A stretch of DNA of 64,000 nt from Amycolatopsis sp. A133 (GCF_031082405.1 NZ_JAVHJU010000036.1:313791-377790); one strand, 5' to 3'; shown: positions 16,639 through 25,585, counted from the stretch's first letter. The notes: generated by a model from the sequence alone, not told the origin. A program made the numbers and translations.

Positions 16639-18990
16639 ATGAGACGGTTCACCTCACCAAGGCGGACGCGCGTCCTGGCCACCCTGCTTGCGGGAGCCAC
16701 GACGATGGCGCTCGCCACCCCCGCCGAAGCCCACAGCGGCCCCCGGTTCGCCGACGACCCCACGACCCTCGTCGACACCTCGATCGGCAACAACGGCGAC
16801 GGCACCACCTTCCCCGGCGCCACCACGCCCTTCGGGATGGTCCAGCTCAGCCCGGACACCCAGCTGAAGAAGTACGCGTCCTACGACTACGCGCAGGACA
16901 CCACCCTCGGCTTCAGCCACACCCACCTCTCCGGCGTCGGCTGCCAGACGATGGGCAACTTCCGCTTCATGCCCACCACCGGCGCCGTCACCACGAGCGA
17001 CCCCGCGAAGTACGGCGCCAAGTTCAGCCACGCCGACGAGACCCGCCAACCCGGCTACTACGGGGTCGAGCTCGCGAACGGCATCGGCGCCGAGCTGACC
17101 GCCACCCAGCGCACCGGCCAGCACCGCTACACCTTCCCGAGCGGCGCGACCAGCGAAAACGTCCTCATCGAGGTCGGCGAGAGCAACGGCTACACCTACG
17201 CCGGTGACGTCCACGTCGTCGGCGACGACACCGTCGAGGGCTGGCTGCAGGGCGGCAACTTCTGCTGGGAGACGCAGAAGGAGCGTTACAAGGTCTTCTT
17301 CAGCGCCAAGTTCGACCGCAAGTTCACCAGCTTCGGCACCTGGACCGACAGCAAGCTGACGCCGAACCAGCGTGACGCGAAGCTCGGTAGCCAGCGCACG
17401 GGCGCCTGGCTCACCTTCGGCACCGACAAGAAGCAGGTCGGCGCCTCGGTCGGCCTCTCCTACACCTCGATCGACGGGGCGCGGCTCAACCGCGGCGCCG
17501 AGCAGCCCAAGTCGTTCGACAAGGCGCGCAAGGCCGCCCACGACACCTGGCGCGACGAGCTGAACCGCATGCGCGTCGCCGGCGGGACCACCGCCGACCA
17601 GCGGACCTACTACAGCGCGCTGTACCGGTCGCTGCTGCACCCGTCCGTCGGCTCCGATGTGGACGGTTCCTACCGCGGCTTCGACGACGCCGTCCACCGC
17701 AGCCGCGACACCTACTACCAGATGTTCTCGCTGTGGGACACCTACCGCTCGCAGAACCAGCTGGTCGCGCTGCTGCACCCGGACAAGGCCGCGGACATGA
17801 CCAAGTCCGTCCTCAAGATCTACCAGGACGGCGGCTGGGTGCCGCGCTGGGCGCTCGCCGGCGGCGAGACGAACGTGATGAGCGGCGACCCCGTGACACC
17901 GTGGGTGGTCGACAACTACCGGCGTGGCCTGCTCGACGACCGGACCGCACGTCAGTTGTTCGACGCGTTGTGGCGCAACGCCAACGAGGTGCCGCAGGAC
18001 CAGTCGATCTTCCGCGGCCGCGACGGCAACCCGACCTACGTGAAGAACGGCTGGATCGGCTACCAGGACCTGCCCGGCTACACCTACGGTGACACGCGCC
18101 AGGCCGGTTCGGCGACGCTCGAGTACGCCCTCGCCGACTGCGCGCTGTCCACCATGGCTTCCGGGCTGGGCTACGGCGACAAGGCGGCCACCCTGCGGAC
18201 CCGCTGCGGCAACTTCGCGAAGCTGTGGGACACCAGCGTCGAATCCCACGGTTTCACCGGGTTCCCGCGCACGAAGGCCGCGGACGGCACCGGCGTCGGC
18301 GACCCCGACCCGGCGAAGTCCACCGGCTTCCACGAGGGCACGCCGTGGCAGTACCAGTGGCTCGCCCAGCAGGACACCGCGAAGCTGTTCGGCCTGATGG
18401 GCGGCCCGGCGCAGGCGGAGAAGCGGCTCGACACGTTCTTCGACCTGCCGCTGCTGCTGACCGACCCGGCGAAGGCGGCCAAGGACTCCTGGGTCCACGG
18501 CGCGTACGACTACCACAACAACTTCGCCTTCAACCCGAACAACGAGCCCGACCTGCACGCGCCCTGGATGTACAGCTGGACGGGCGCGCCGTGGAAGACC
18601 TCGGCCGTGCTGCGCGCGGCGCGGACGCTGTTCACCGACACGCCCTACGGCATGCCGGGCAACGACGACCTCGGCACCATCTCGTCGTGGCTCGTCTTCG
18701 GGATGGCCGGCGTCTTCGAGGCCCAGCCCGGTACCGGGACGTACCTGCTCAGCACGCCGATGTTCGAGAAGGTCGAGATCCGGCCGGACGGCGGGCGCAA
18801 GATCGAGATCGAGGCGCCCGGCGCGAGCGCGTCGAAGCTGCAGTACACAACGGACGTCCGGATCGGACACCGCGGTTACGACCGCAGCTGGATCTCGCAC
18901 GCGGACCTGCTCCGCGCGGGCAAGATCCAGTTCCGCCTGAGTGACACGCCCACGGCGTGGGGGACGGCCTCGGCCCCGCCCGCGATGTGA
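16639..18990 (+). CDS. Secreted GH92 alpha-mannosidase
   Basis: 783 residues from the ATG at 16639, placed 5 nt after AGGAGGA. A signal peptide ends near residue 35 (PAEAHS). GH92 enzymes are calcium-dependent exo-alpha-mannosidases, often alpha-1,2. Family hallmarks are VDTSIGNNGDGTTFPGATTPFGMVQLSPD-like N-terminal text, GFSHTHLSGVGC, the (alpha/alpha)6 barrel with FSLWDTYRSQ, and GNDDLGTISSWLVFGMAGV near the C terminus. The length is normal for the family. A LacI-like operator lies in its leader. It probably trims mannose from glycans in concert with the GH99-like enzyme at 6.6-8 kb. Confidence 0.93.
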   Translation: MRRFTSPRRTRVLATLLAGATTMALATPAEAHSGPRFADDPTTLVDTSIGNNGDGTTFPGATTPFGMVQLSPDTQLKKYASYDYAQDTTLGFSHTHLSGVGCQTMGNFRFMPTTGAVTTSDPAKYGAKFSHADETRQPGYYGVELANGIGAELTATQRTGQHRYTFPSGATSENVLIEVGESNGYTYAGDVHVVGDDTVEGWLQGGNFCWETQKERYKVFFSAKFDRKFTSFGTWTDSKLTPNQRDAKLGSQRTGAWLTFGTDKKQVGASVGLSYTSIDGARLNRGAEQPKSFDKARKAAHDTWRDELNRMRVAGGTTADQRTYYSALYRSLLHPSVGSDVDGSYRGFDDAVHRSRDTYYQMFSLWDTYRSQNQLVALLHPDKAADMTKSVLKIYQDGGWVPRWALAGGETNVMSGDPVTPWVVDNYRRGLLDDRTARQLFDALWRNANEVPQDQSIFRGRDGNPTYVKNGWIGYQDLPGYTYGDTRQAGSATLEYALADCALSTMASGLGYGDKAATLRTRCGNFAKLWDTSVESHGFTGFPRTKAADGTGVGDPDPAKSTGFHEGTPWQYQWLAQQDTAKLFGLMGGPAQAEKRLDTFFDLPLLLTDPAKAAKDSWVHGAYDYHNNFAFNPNNEPDLHAPWMYSWTGAPWKTSAVLRAARTLFTDTPYGMPGNDDLGTISSWLVFGMAGVFEAQPGTGTYLLSTPMFEKVEIRPDGGRKIEIEAPGASASKLQYTTDVRIGHRGYDRSWISHADLLRAGKIQFRLSDTPTAWGTASAPPAM

Positions 18991-18992
18991 CC

Positions 18993-19029
18993 CGTGACGG
19001 CCTCCCCGGCACCCGGGGAGGCCGTCACG
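18993..19029. terminator. 16-bp bidirectional terminator hairpin
   Basis: Arms 18993-19008 and 19014-19029 are perfect complements with a 5-nt loop. It lies between the convergent stops of GH92 (18990) and the MFS gene (19033). Confidence 0.85.
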
Positions 19030-19032
19030 CTT

Positions 19033-20403
19033 TCAGGCGCGACGCAGGGCCGGGAGCATCGCGGCCACCCCGAGCGCGGCCACGATCAGCGGGACGACGA
19101 GCGCGGCTCGCAGGCTGCCGGTGGCGGTCACCGCCGAGACGACGCCGAGCGTCAGCGCCGGCCCGATCTGGAACGCCGTGTTGACCAGCCCGCCGGCCAG
19201 GCCCTGGTCGGCCGCCGGGACGCTGTCCGCGGCCGCCATCGTCAGCGGGCCGTACGTCAGCGTGAAGGCCAGTCCCACCAGCAGGAACGCCGGCAGCATC
19301 AGGGTCGCGTAGCCGCTGGAGGCGTCCAGGAACTGCAGCAGCGCGTACGCCGCCACCGAAGACGTGAGCCCGGCCAGCGCGACGCGCCCCGAGCCGTACC
19401 GGCCGACCAGCGGCGCGGCGATCCGCGGCGCCAGTACCGCCACGACGATGCCGCTCGGGCACACCGCCAGCCCGGTTTCCAGCGCCGACCAGCCGCGGAC
19501 GCCCTGCAGGTACAGCGTGACGATGAACAGCGCGCCGACCCAGCCGCCGAGCAGCGACATCGCCGCGACGTTCGCCCGCACCAGCGGGCCGGACCGCAGG
19601 ATCCCCAGCCGCAGCAACGGGCTCGCGACCCGGCGTTCGATGACGACGAACACGGCGAGCAGCGCCGCGACGGCGACCAGCGAACCGAGCGTCCGCACCG
19701 ACGCCCAGCCGGCGTTCGGCGCCTCGACGAGCGTGAACACCAGCAGGAGCATGGCCGCGGTGACGGTCGCGGACCCGGCGATGTCGAACCCCCGGCCCGG
19801 CGCGGCGGCCGTGCGCGGGACGACGGCGAGTGCGCCGGCCAGCGTCACGAGCGCGACGAGCACCGGTGCGTGGAACACCCAGCGCCAGCTCAGTTCGGTG
19901 AGCAGCCCGCCCGCGACGAGCCCGAGCGAGAAGCCGGTCGCGCCGGTGGCGGTGTAGATAGACAGCGCTTTGTTGCGGACCGGGCCGTCGGCGAAGCTCG
20001 TCGTGATGATCGAGAACCCGGCGGGCGCGCTGAAGGCGGCGCTGATCCCGGTGACGAACCGCGCGGCGATGAGCAGCGGGCCGCTGGTGGCCAAGCCGCC
20101 GAGCGCGGTCGCGACGGCGAACACGGCGAGCGCCCCGATCAGCATCCGGCGGCGTCCGAGCAGGTCGGCGGCGCGGCCGCCGAGCAGCAGGAACCCGCCG
20201 AAGCCGAGGACGTAACCGCTGACCACCCACTGCAGGGAGCCGGTGGCCATGCCGAGTTCCGCCCCGATGGAGGGCAGCGCAACGCCCTTCATGGAGACGT
20301 CGAGGGCGTCGAGGAAGAGCGCGCCGCAGAGCACAAGCAGCAGCCCGCGGGCGCGCGGGGTGAGGCGGTCGTGGACCGCGGACGGATGGGCGGAGACGGT
20401 CAA
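19033..20403 (-). CDS. MFS drug-efflux transporter (DHA2-like)
   Basis: 456 residues, TTG start at 20403 after a G-rich leader. About 14 membrane segments are apparent. The N-terminal half has LDALDVSMKGVALPSIG, WVVSGYVLGFGGFLLLGGRAADLLGRRR (motif A) and the motif C region TGATGFSLGLVAGG. This pattern is typical of proton-driven multidrug exporters. It is divergent from a TetR gene, and the 125-nt region between them holds three GGACC/GGTCC sites, so expression is very likely controlled by that TetR protein. Confidence 0.9.
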   Translation of the reverse strand: MTVSAHPSAVHDRLTPRARGLLLVLCGALFLDALDVSMKGVALPSIGAELGMATGSLQWVVSGYVLGFGGFLLLGGRAADLLGRRRMLIGALAVFAVATALGGLATSGPLLIAARFVTGISAAFSAPAGFSIITTSFADGPVRNKALSIYTATGATGFSLGLVAGGLLTELSWRWVFHAPVLVALVTLAGALAVVPRTAAAPGRGFDIAGSATVTAAMLLLVFTLVEAPNAGWASVRTLGSLVAVAALLAVFVVIERRVASPLLRLGILRSGPLVRANVAAMSLLGGWVGALFIVTLYLQGVRGWSALETGLAVCPSGIVVAVLAPRIAAPLVGRYGSGRVALAGLTSSVAAYALLQFLDASSGYATLMLPAFLLVGLAFTLTYGPLTMAAADSVPAADQGLAGGLVNTAFQIGPALTLGVVSAVTATGSLRAALVVPLIVAALGVAAMLPALRRA

Positions 20404-20421
20404 GGCAACCCCCAGGTGAGT

Positions 20422-20514
20422 CGGACCGATCGGTCCGGGACCGAACGGTCCGAATCATGGCGGGGCTTGTTCCGGGTTGTCAACCGGGAACCCACGATAT
20501 GGACCATTCGGTCC
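20422..20514. promoter_or_regulatory. Three TetR operators between the MFS and TetR genes
   Basis: cggaccgatcggtccg (20422-20437) is a perfect palindrome. ggaccg-aa-cggtcc (20438-20451) and ggacc-attc-ggtcc (20501-20514) repeat the same half-sites. The first two are 19-34 nt before the MFS start and the third is 15 nt before the TetR start, so both genes can be repressed. Confidence 0.8.
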
Positions 20515-20528
20515 GGTACGATTCCCCC

Positions 20529-21119
20529 ATGCCCCGCAAGCCGACACCGGATGCACGTGAGCGCATCCTCGAGACCGCCACCCGGCTGTTCAACCGGCAC
20601 GGGGTGCACGCGGTCGGGATGCAGCAGATCATCGACGAGTGCGAGTGTGGCAAGAACCTGCTCTACAGCCAGTTCGCCAGCAAGGACGACCTGGTGGTGG
20701 CGTACTTGAGGCGCTGCAGCGGGGATTGGGACACCATCGTCGCCGACGCGAAGGCGGCGGTATCGGAGCCCGGTCGGCAGCTGGTCTCGCTGGTGCGCGA
20801 GGTGGGGGTGCGGGTGAGCGAGCCGGGCACGCGGGGGTGCCCGCTGCGCACGACGTTCGCCGAGTTCCCGGACCGGGAGCACCCGGCGCACCGGGTGTCG
20901 ATGGACCACTTCGTGCGGGTCCGGGCCCAGCTGCGCGAGCTGGCGGCGGAGACGCCGGCGCCGGACCCGGAGAGGCTGGCGGACCGGATCATGTTCATCA
21001 TCGACGGGCTGTACACGAACGGCCCGATCTTCGGCGGTGAAGGGTCGAAGGTGGCGGTCGCCTTCGCGGAGGACGTGGTGAAGGTGGAGACTTCAGCGAA
21101 GCCGGCGCAAGGCGGCTGA
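20529..21119 (+). CDS. TetR/AcrR-family repressor of the divergent MFS pump
   Basis: 196 residues starting MPRKPTPD; the longer frame upstream lacks a sensible start. The HTH is about 12-60 (LETATRLFNRHGVHAVGMQQ, then CECGKNLLYSQFASKDDLV). The C-terminal domain has RGCPLRTTFAEFPDREHP, as in the subgroup with TetR_C of efflux regulators. Half-sites GGACCG in the divergent promoter are the probable target. Its 3' end overlaps the convergent DUF397 gene by 27 nt. Confidence 0.9.
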   Translation: MPRKPTPDARERILETATRLFNRHGVHAVGMQQIIDECECGKNLLYSQFASKDDLVVAYLRRCSGDWDTIVADAKAAVSEPGRQLVSLVREVGVRVSEPGTRGCPLRTTFAEFPDREHPAHRVSMDHFVRVRAQLRELAAETPAPDPERLADRIMFIIDGLYTNGPIFGGEGSKVAVAFAEDVVKVETSAKPAQGG

Positions 21120-21257
21120 CCAGGCTCGACGTGAGACGGTGAGCTGGCCGGCGGAGGGGGCCTTGCTGTCCCGGATGCCCACGGTGCGCTCGACCGCCAC
21201 CTCGACGCACTCGGAGTTTCCGCCGCTGTGGCTCGACTTGCGCCAGGTGGCTTCCAT
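21093..21257 (-). CDS. DUF397 domain small protein
   Basis: 54 residues, MEATWRKSSHSGGNSECVEV to the C terminus at ALRRLR, which is the DUF397 pattern (WRKSS, SGG..CVEVA, VRDSK-like). The ATG follows GGAGGACCGA directly behind the stop of the XRE gene (12-nt gap), so both form one operon. DUF397 proteins accompany Scr1/WhiJ-type XRE regulators in actinobacteria and are thought to act with them in developmental or antibiotic control; whether as antitoxin-like partner or effector is not settled. It overlaps the TetR 3' end on the other strand. Confidence 0.9.
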   Translation of the reverse strand: MEATWRKSSHSGGNSECVEVAVERTVGIRDSKAPSAGQLTVSRRAWSAALRRLR

Positions 21258-21269
21258 TCGGTCCTCCGG

Positions 21270-22103
21270 CTATCTTGCCGCCTCGGCGATCAGGGTCCGC
21301 GAGGCATCTTCGCTCAAAGCTCTTCCCGACAACACCTTAGCAAGCCGGAAGTAAGCGCGGATGTGATCCTCTTCGTAGAGAAAGGCGCTCGAGTACGCAT
21401 GTTCGAGCAAGGCGATCGGCAGAGTGTCGCCGTATTCGTAGAGGAAGAATGATCCGAGCATGCCCGGGTGGTACGAGCCGTCGGTGGTCAGCACCCGCAG
21501 CGAGACATTGGGCCTCTTCGTGACTTCGAGCAGGTGATCCATCTGGTCCGACATGACGCCTTCGTCGGCGATCGGCTCGCGGAGAGCGCGCTCGCTGATG
21601 ATCGCCCGGTATTGGACCGGTTCCGGCCGGGAGAGGATCCGCTGGCGATTCAGCCGCGTGACGAGATGTGTGTCGGCCTGGGTCGGAGCCAGATCGGAAT
21701 TGCTGAGAATGGCCCGCGCGTAGTCTGCCGTCTGCAGGATCCCGGGAATGATGGTGAAGGCCCATGCGGTGATCTTCGTGGCAGATCGCTCGCATTCCAG
21801 CAGTCCGGACAGTTCGGGAGTGATCTCGGGCGAACCGGGCGTGACCCAATCGCGCTCGCGGGCTGTCCTCGCCAATTCCAGGAGATGCTTCTGCTTCTCT
21901 CCTCTCACCTCGAAGAAGCCGAGGATGAGCGCCACGTCTGCCACCGTAGGCAGCCTCAAGCCCTTCTCCCACAGTGATAGCGCCTGTGGTGCAAAGCCGA
22001 GTATTCGAGCCAGCTTTCTCAAGCCCATTCCATGCGCTTCGCGAAGTTCGCGCAGTCCCGCGGCCAACGCGCGAGCTCGCGGCGTCGAAGAAGTCGGTTT
22101 CAT
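21270..22103 (-). CDS. XRE-family regulator with DUF5753 (Scr1/WhiJ type)
   Basis: 277 residues. An N-terminal HTH_XRE (about 14-70; LRELREAHGMGLRKLARILG, QALSLWEKG) is followed by a DUF5753 domain (about 90-270; PGILQTADYARAIL, RQRILSR). These XRE-DUF5753 proteins occur in many copies in actinobacteria, each next to a DUF397 gene, and influence morphology and antibiotic production. The ATG at 22103 follows GGGAC. It is divergent from a small Cys-containing gene. Confidence 0.92.
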   Translation of the reverse strand: MKPTSSTPRARALAAGLRELREAHGMGLRKLARILGFAPQALSLWEKGLRLPTVADVALILGFFEVRGEKQKHLLELARTARERDWVTPGSPEITPELSGLLECERSATKITAWAFTIIPGILQTADYARAILSNSDLAPTQADTHLVTRLNRQRILSRPEPVQYRAIISERALREPIADEGVMSDQMDHLLEVTKRPNVSLRVLTTDGSYHPGMLGSFFLYEYGDTLPIALLEHAYSSAFLYEEDHIRAYFRLAKVLSGRALSEDASRTLIAEAAR

Positions 22104-22172
22104 GTCCCGATACTACAAACCCGGCCCATCACTCCCTCGACGTGTTGGTGTCAACGGATCGAGACAGTTCTA

Positions 22173-22376
22173 ATGGACAGCATGTTGAGGTGGCAGCAAG
22201 CGGAGGGAAAGCGCCACGCGCTCGACGGGCCGTTCCCTCCGCGTCCGGAGGAACGGTTCGTGACTTTGTGCGGGGAAGAAGTGACCGTCGCGGTGCGGGA
22301 TGTTCCGCAGCTCGGCGGGAATTGGTTCGACCCGACCTGTGTCGAATGCGAGTCGGCGTGGCTGGCGCGGTGCTGA
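22173..22376 (+). CDS. Small Cys-rich zinc-finger-like protein
   Basis: 67 residues: an RWQQAEGKRHAL motif, then LCGEEVTV and PTCVECESAW with paired cysteines that could hold one zinc ion. Short proteins of this form are common in Pseudonocardiales beside XRE/DUF397 genes. The start could be ATG 22173 or ATG 22182; no strong ribosome site is present. It overlaps the next gene. Function unknown. Confidence 0.65.
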   Translation: MDSMLRWQQAEGKRHALDGPFPPRPEERFVTLCGEEVTVAVRDVPQLGGNWFDPTCVECESAWLARC

Positions 22377-22786
22377 TCGATGCCGGGCGGGACCTGCGGC
22401 TGCTGGAGCGCATCCGGGACCTGCACGCGTCGCTCGTGCCCGACCTGGCGTGGCTGGCCAGGACCGTCGGGGAGGAGCTGCCGCGGCCCGACATCCTCCG
22501 GGATCTGGGGGAGCGGCTCGCCGATCTCGGCGCGGACCTGGTCACCCGGGCCGATGAGCTGGACGCCCAGGTCCGGGCCGGGCTCCCGGAACACGGCTGG
22601 CTCCCCGAAGCGGGCGCACGGCGGCGCGCACTGGCCGTCGCCCACCAGGTCGGCCCGCACCCCCTCCGGTGCGGGCCGATCTTCCTCGCCGTCTGCGGCG
22701 CGGCCTGCTTCCCCTTCTACGGGACGGACCCGACCGGCCGGACAGCTCGCCACGAAAGGTGCGAAAAGTGCCTCCACGTGCACTGA
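22370..22786 (+). CDS. Hypothetical protein, helical, Cys-containing C terminus
   Basis: 138 residues from a GTG at 22370 that overlaps the preceding stop (GTG..TGA within 22370-22376); a GTG at 22358 is possible too. The N-terminal 90 residues are predicted helical (LERIRDLHASLVPDLAWLAR and so on). The C terminus has RCGP...CGAACFPFYGTDP and HERCEKCLHVH, with a CxxC that may bind metal. I do not recognise the family. Coupling to the zinc-finger-like gene suggests a joint role. Confidence 0.55.
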   Translation: MLIDAGRDLRLLERIRDLHASLVPDLAWLARTVGEELPRPDILRDLGERLADLGADLVTRADELDAQVRAGLPEHGWLPEAGARRRALAVAHQVGPHPLRCGPIFLAVCGAACFPFYGTDPTGRTARHERCEKCLHVH

Positions 22787-22812
22787 TCCGCCGTTTCTGC
22801 TGAGCTGGGGGC

Positions 22813-23286
22813 ATGCAGAACACGACGGCGACCGAGCGGTTCTTCCGGATCGCGATCGCGCTCAAGGGCCTCGACGGCGTCCTGCAGGTCGTCGGGGCGC
22901 TGGTCCTCGCGTTCGTCCCGGCCTCGACGGTCAGCGGGTTCACCCACGCGGTGATCACCCGGGACCTGCTCGGCGACCCGTCGGGCACGCTGGCGCGCCA
23001 CCTCGAGTCGGCGACGGAGAACTTCCTCCACGGCGACACCAAGACCTTCGCCGTCGCGTACCTGCTCGCCCACGGCCTGATCAAGCTCGCTCTGGTGTGG
23101 GCGCTGGCCCGCAAGATCGTCCGCGCCTACCCCGTCGCCGCGGTGATCCTGGCCGCGTTCGTCGTCTACGAGATCGTCCGCGCGGTGCACACCCACTCGA
23201 TCGCGCTGCCGTTCTTCGCCGCGCTCGACGTTGTCATCATCGTGCTCGTCCTGCGGGAGTACCGGCAGCTCAAGCGCGCCGCCTAG
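22813..23286 (+). CDS. DUF2127 membrane protein
   Basis: 157 residues with four hydrophobic segments (about 18-40, 75-95, 103-125, 130-148) and the DUF2127 texts RIAIALKGLDGVLQVVGALVL and HGLIKLALVWAL...YEIVRAVHTHS. Function is unknown in the family. It is convergent with the PP2C gene, with only 3 nt between stops. Confidence 0.82.
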   Translation: MQNTTATERFFRIAIALKGLDGVLQVVGALVLAFVPASTVSGFTHAVITRDLLGDPSGTLARHLESATENFLHGDTKTFAVAYLLAHGLIKLALVWALARKIVRAYPVAAVILAAFVVYEIVRAVHTHSIALPFFAALDVVIIVLVLREYRQLKRAA

Positions 23287-23289
23287 GGT

Positions 23290-24003
23290 TCACGCGGCGA
23301 CGGGAAACCGGACCGTCGTGCTGCCGACGACCTCCGAGGGCTCCACGTAGAGGGCGGTCGCGTTGTCCGAGCCGCCGCGGGCGAGGGCGGCTTCGACGAG
23401 TTCGGCGGCGCCCGCGCCCGGCTGGGCCAGCACCGCGCGGATGCCGCTGCCGGTGAGGGGCTTGTGGACGCCGTCGCTGGTCAGCAGCAGGCCCGCGCTC
23501 GTGGTCTCCGCCGTGCCGATCTCGTGCGTCTCGGCGGTGCGGACGCTGGTGGTGACCACGTGCTCCATCCGCGGCGTCACCGGCTGGTGGCGGGCGCGGA
23601 AGAACTCGGCGAGCGTGTGGTCGGTGGTGAGCCGGTTCAGCGTGGTGCCGTCCCAGGCGTACGCGCGGGCGTCGCCGACCCAGGCGATGCGGTACCCGCC
23701 GTGCTCGGCGGGCATGGCGACGACGAGCACGGCGTCCCCGCGCGGCTGCTCGCGAACCGCGCGCTGCGCGGCCAGCACGGCCTCGACGGGTCCTTTGTGG
23801 ATCGGTGTGCGCGCGGCGGCCGCGGCGGCGGTGCGGGCGGCACGGGCGGCGGCGGGATCGTCGCCGACGCCGTCGGCGAGGGCGAACGCGATGCCAGGCC
23901 CGCCGGCGGCGGCGTACGCCCCGACGGCGTCGGCGTTGAGCGAGCGCGGCCCCTGCGCGCTCGCGGTGTGCCAGCGCGGGTAACCCTGACGTGTGGTGCT
24001 CAT
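23290..24003 (-). CDS. PP2C-family Ser/Thr protein phosphatase
   Basis: 237 residues. PP2C metal motifs are visible: SLNADAVGAY (in place of the usual RxxNEDA), ALADGVGD (for DGMGG), WVGDARAY, LLLTSDGVHKPL and GGSDNATALY. All metal-binding Asp positions are present. It has no sensor or membrane domain, so it is a compact soluble phosphatase. It is divergent from a SARP regulator with 113 nt between. Targets are unknown. Confidence 0.88.
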   Translation of the reverse strand: MSTTRQGYPRWHTASAQGPRSLNADAVGAYAAAGGPGIAFALADGVGDDPAAARAARTAAAAAARTPIHKGPVEAVLAAQRAVREQPRGDAVLVVAMPAEHGGYRIAWVGDARAYAWDGTTLNRLTTDHTLAEFFRARHQPVTPRMEHVVTTSVRTAETHEIGTAETTSAGLLLTSDGVHKPLTGSGIRAVLAQPGAGAAELVEAALARGGSDNATALYVEPSEVVGSTTVRFPVAA

Positions 24004-24116
24004 CGCGGCCTCCTCGTCCCCCTCCGACCTCCATGATCCGCGCGGAACCTAAGGGCGGGCTGAGACTTTCCTGTGCCGTCGGTGCCGGTCCGCGTACGGT
24101 GGGAACGGGGTGGGGA

Positions 24117-24851
24117 ATGGAGTTCCGGATTCTCGGGCCGCTGGCGGTGTCGCGCGCCGACGGCCGCCCGGCCGCGCTCGGCGGGCGCAAGCCGCGGACG
24201 CTGCTGGCGGCGTTGCTGCTGGCCCGCGGCCGGGTGGTGCCCGACGAACGGCTGATTTCGCTGCTGTGGGAAGGCGACCGGCCGTCGACGGTCGACGCGC
24301 AGGTGTGCACGTACGTCTCCCGCCTGCGAACGGCCCTCGGACGGCCGGCCCGGCTCGTCCGGACCGGCGGCGGGTACCTGCTGACGCCGGGCGGGACCGT
24401 CGACGCCGAGGAGTTCTCCCGGCTGGCGTACCTGGGCCACGACGAGCTGCGCGCGGACCGGCCGGCCCGCGCGGCGGGGCTGTTCCGCGCCGCGCTGGAG
24501 CTGTGGCGCGGTCCGGTGCTCGCCGACGTCGCCGAACCGCTCCGCGCGGGCGAGGCGGCGCGGTTCGACGAGCTGCGGCTGGCGGCGCTGGAGGGCCGGA
24601 TCGAAGCCGAGATCGCGTCGGGCGACCACCTGCGCGCGGTGCCCGACGCGACCGCGTTCGTCCACGAGCACCCGATGCGCGAACGCGCCCGCGCCCTGCT
24701 CATGGCCGCCCTCTGCGCGAGCGGACGGCCGGCGGACGCGGTCGCGGTGTACCACCGGGGCCGCCGCCTGCTCGACGAGCGGCTCGGGATCGCGCCGGGC
24801 CCCGCGCTGCGGACGGCGTACCAGCGGGTGCTGGACGCTCAGGCGGGGTAG
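24117..24851 (+). CDS. SARP-family transcriptional regulator (DNA-binding plus BTAD)
   Basis: 244 residues: an OmpR-like winged helix (about 1-95; MEFRILGPLAVSRADGRPAA, GRKPRTLLAALLL) and a bacterial transcriptional activator domain (about 100-244). It lacks the NB-ARC/TPR parts of AfsR, so it is a small SARP like ActII-ORF4. SARPs activate secondary-metabolite genes from heptameric direct repeats. No biosynthetic cluster is adjacent, so it acts elsewhere or on the PP2C divergon. The start ATG follows GGTGGGGA. It overlaps the convergent next gene by 13 nt. Confidence 0.92.
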   Translation: MEFRILGPLAVSRADGRPAALGGRKPRTLLAALLLARGRVVPDERLISLLWEGDRPSTVDAQVCTYVSRLRTALGRPARLVRTGGGYLLTPGGTVDAEEFSRLAYLGHDELRADRPARAAGLFRAALELWRGPVLADVAEPLRAGEAARFDELRLAALEGRIEAEIASGDHLRAVPDATAFVHEHPMRERARALLMAALCASGRPADAVAVYHRGRRLLDERLGIAPGPALRTAYQRVLDAQAG

Positions 24852-25585
24852 GGCGCCGACTGGAAGTCCCGGTCGAGCTGGGCGGGCGAGCGCGGCAGCC
24901 AGTACCGGGCCAGCGCGCGGACCTGCTCCCGCGGCAGGCCGGGATTGACGTGCCGGTGGTCGGGCTTGGCGATGGACTGCAGCGCCCAGGCGAAGCCGAG
25001 CAGCGGGTCGATCCGCGCCCACCGGTGCCGGTCGATGCCGAGGAACATCTGCCCGCGCAGGATGACGTGCCAGAAGTGGTAACCACCGGGCGGGTTGCCG
25101 TTCATGGTGTGCACCTCCGACTCGACCGGCTCCCGCCGCGGGTCGAAGAGGATGCCCTGCCCGAAGGCGGCGAAGGCGGTGACGAGGCCGGCCTCGTCAC
25201 CGCGGTAGAAGCGGTCGAAGTTGTCGAGCTGCAGCGTCGAAAGGACCCGCAGCGGCTGTTCGACCGGCTTGACGAACTCGGCGTAGTTCTCCGGGTAACC
25301 CGGTTCCCCGCTCAGCTCCCGCCACTTCTCGTACAGGCCTTCCGGAGCGTTCTCCTGGACGAAGCGGATGAGCGCCGAGAAGGCGTCCTGGACTTCCGGG
25401 GAGCGGTTGTACAGCGAGATTTCGTCGAGCTGGTACCAGACTTCGTTGGCCCGCCGGTCCCCGAGCATCCCGGGCACGGGCGGCAACCCGGTGCCGGCCG
25501 ACGCGATCCCGGTTCCGGTGAGCACGGTTGTCCCGGCAACGGCGGCCGCGCCGGCGGTGAGTTTGAGCAGACTGCGGCGATCCAC
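24839..25585 (-). CDS. Tat-exported protein of unknown function
   Basis: 248 residues. The N terminus MDRRSLLKLTAG with a following hydrophobic stretch and ASA is a twin-arginine signal, which implies folding with a cofactor before export. The mature part is rich in aromatic and His residues (YHFWHVILRGQMFLGIDRHRW, KPDHRHVNPG) that might bind metal. It lacks the paired CuA/CuB His pattern of tyrosinases, so that name is not used. A TATAGA-like -10 lies about 60 nt upstream. I do not recognise the family. Confidence 0.75.
   Translation of the reverse strand: MDRRSLLKLTAGAAAVAGTTVLTGTGIASAGTGLPPVPGMLGDRRANEVWYQLDEISLYNRSPEVQDAFSALIRFVQENAPEGLYEKWRELSGEPGYPENYAEFVKPVEQPLRVLSTLQLDNFDRFYRGDEAGLVTAFAAFGQGILFDPRREPVESEVHTMNGNPPGGYHFWHVILRGQMFLGIDRHRWARIDPLLGFAWALQSIAKPDHRHVNPGLPREQVRALARYWLPRSPAQLDRDFQSAPYPA

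Noticed and set aside
16654..18900. 748-codon open frame antisense to GH92
   Set aside because: No start signal, no recognisable domain; shadow of the well-supported GH92 gene.
24839..25585. Tyrosinase-like identity for the Tat-exported protein
   Set aside because: The paired three-His copper motifs are missing, so only an unknown exported protein is reported.
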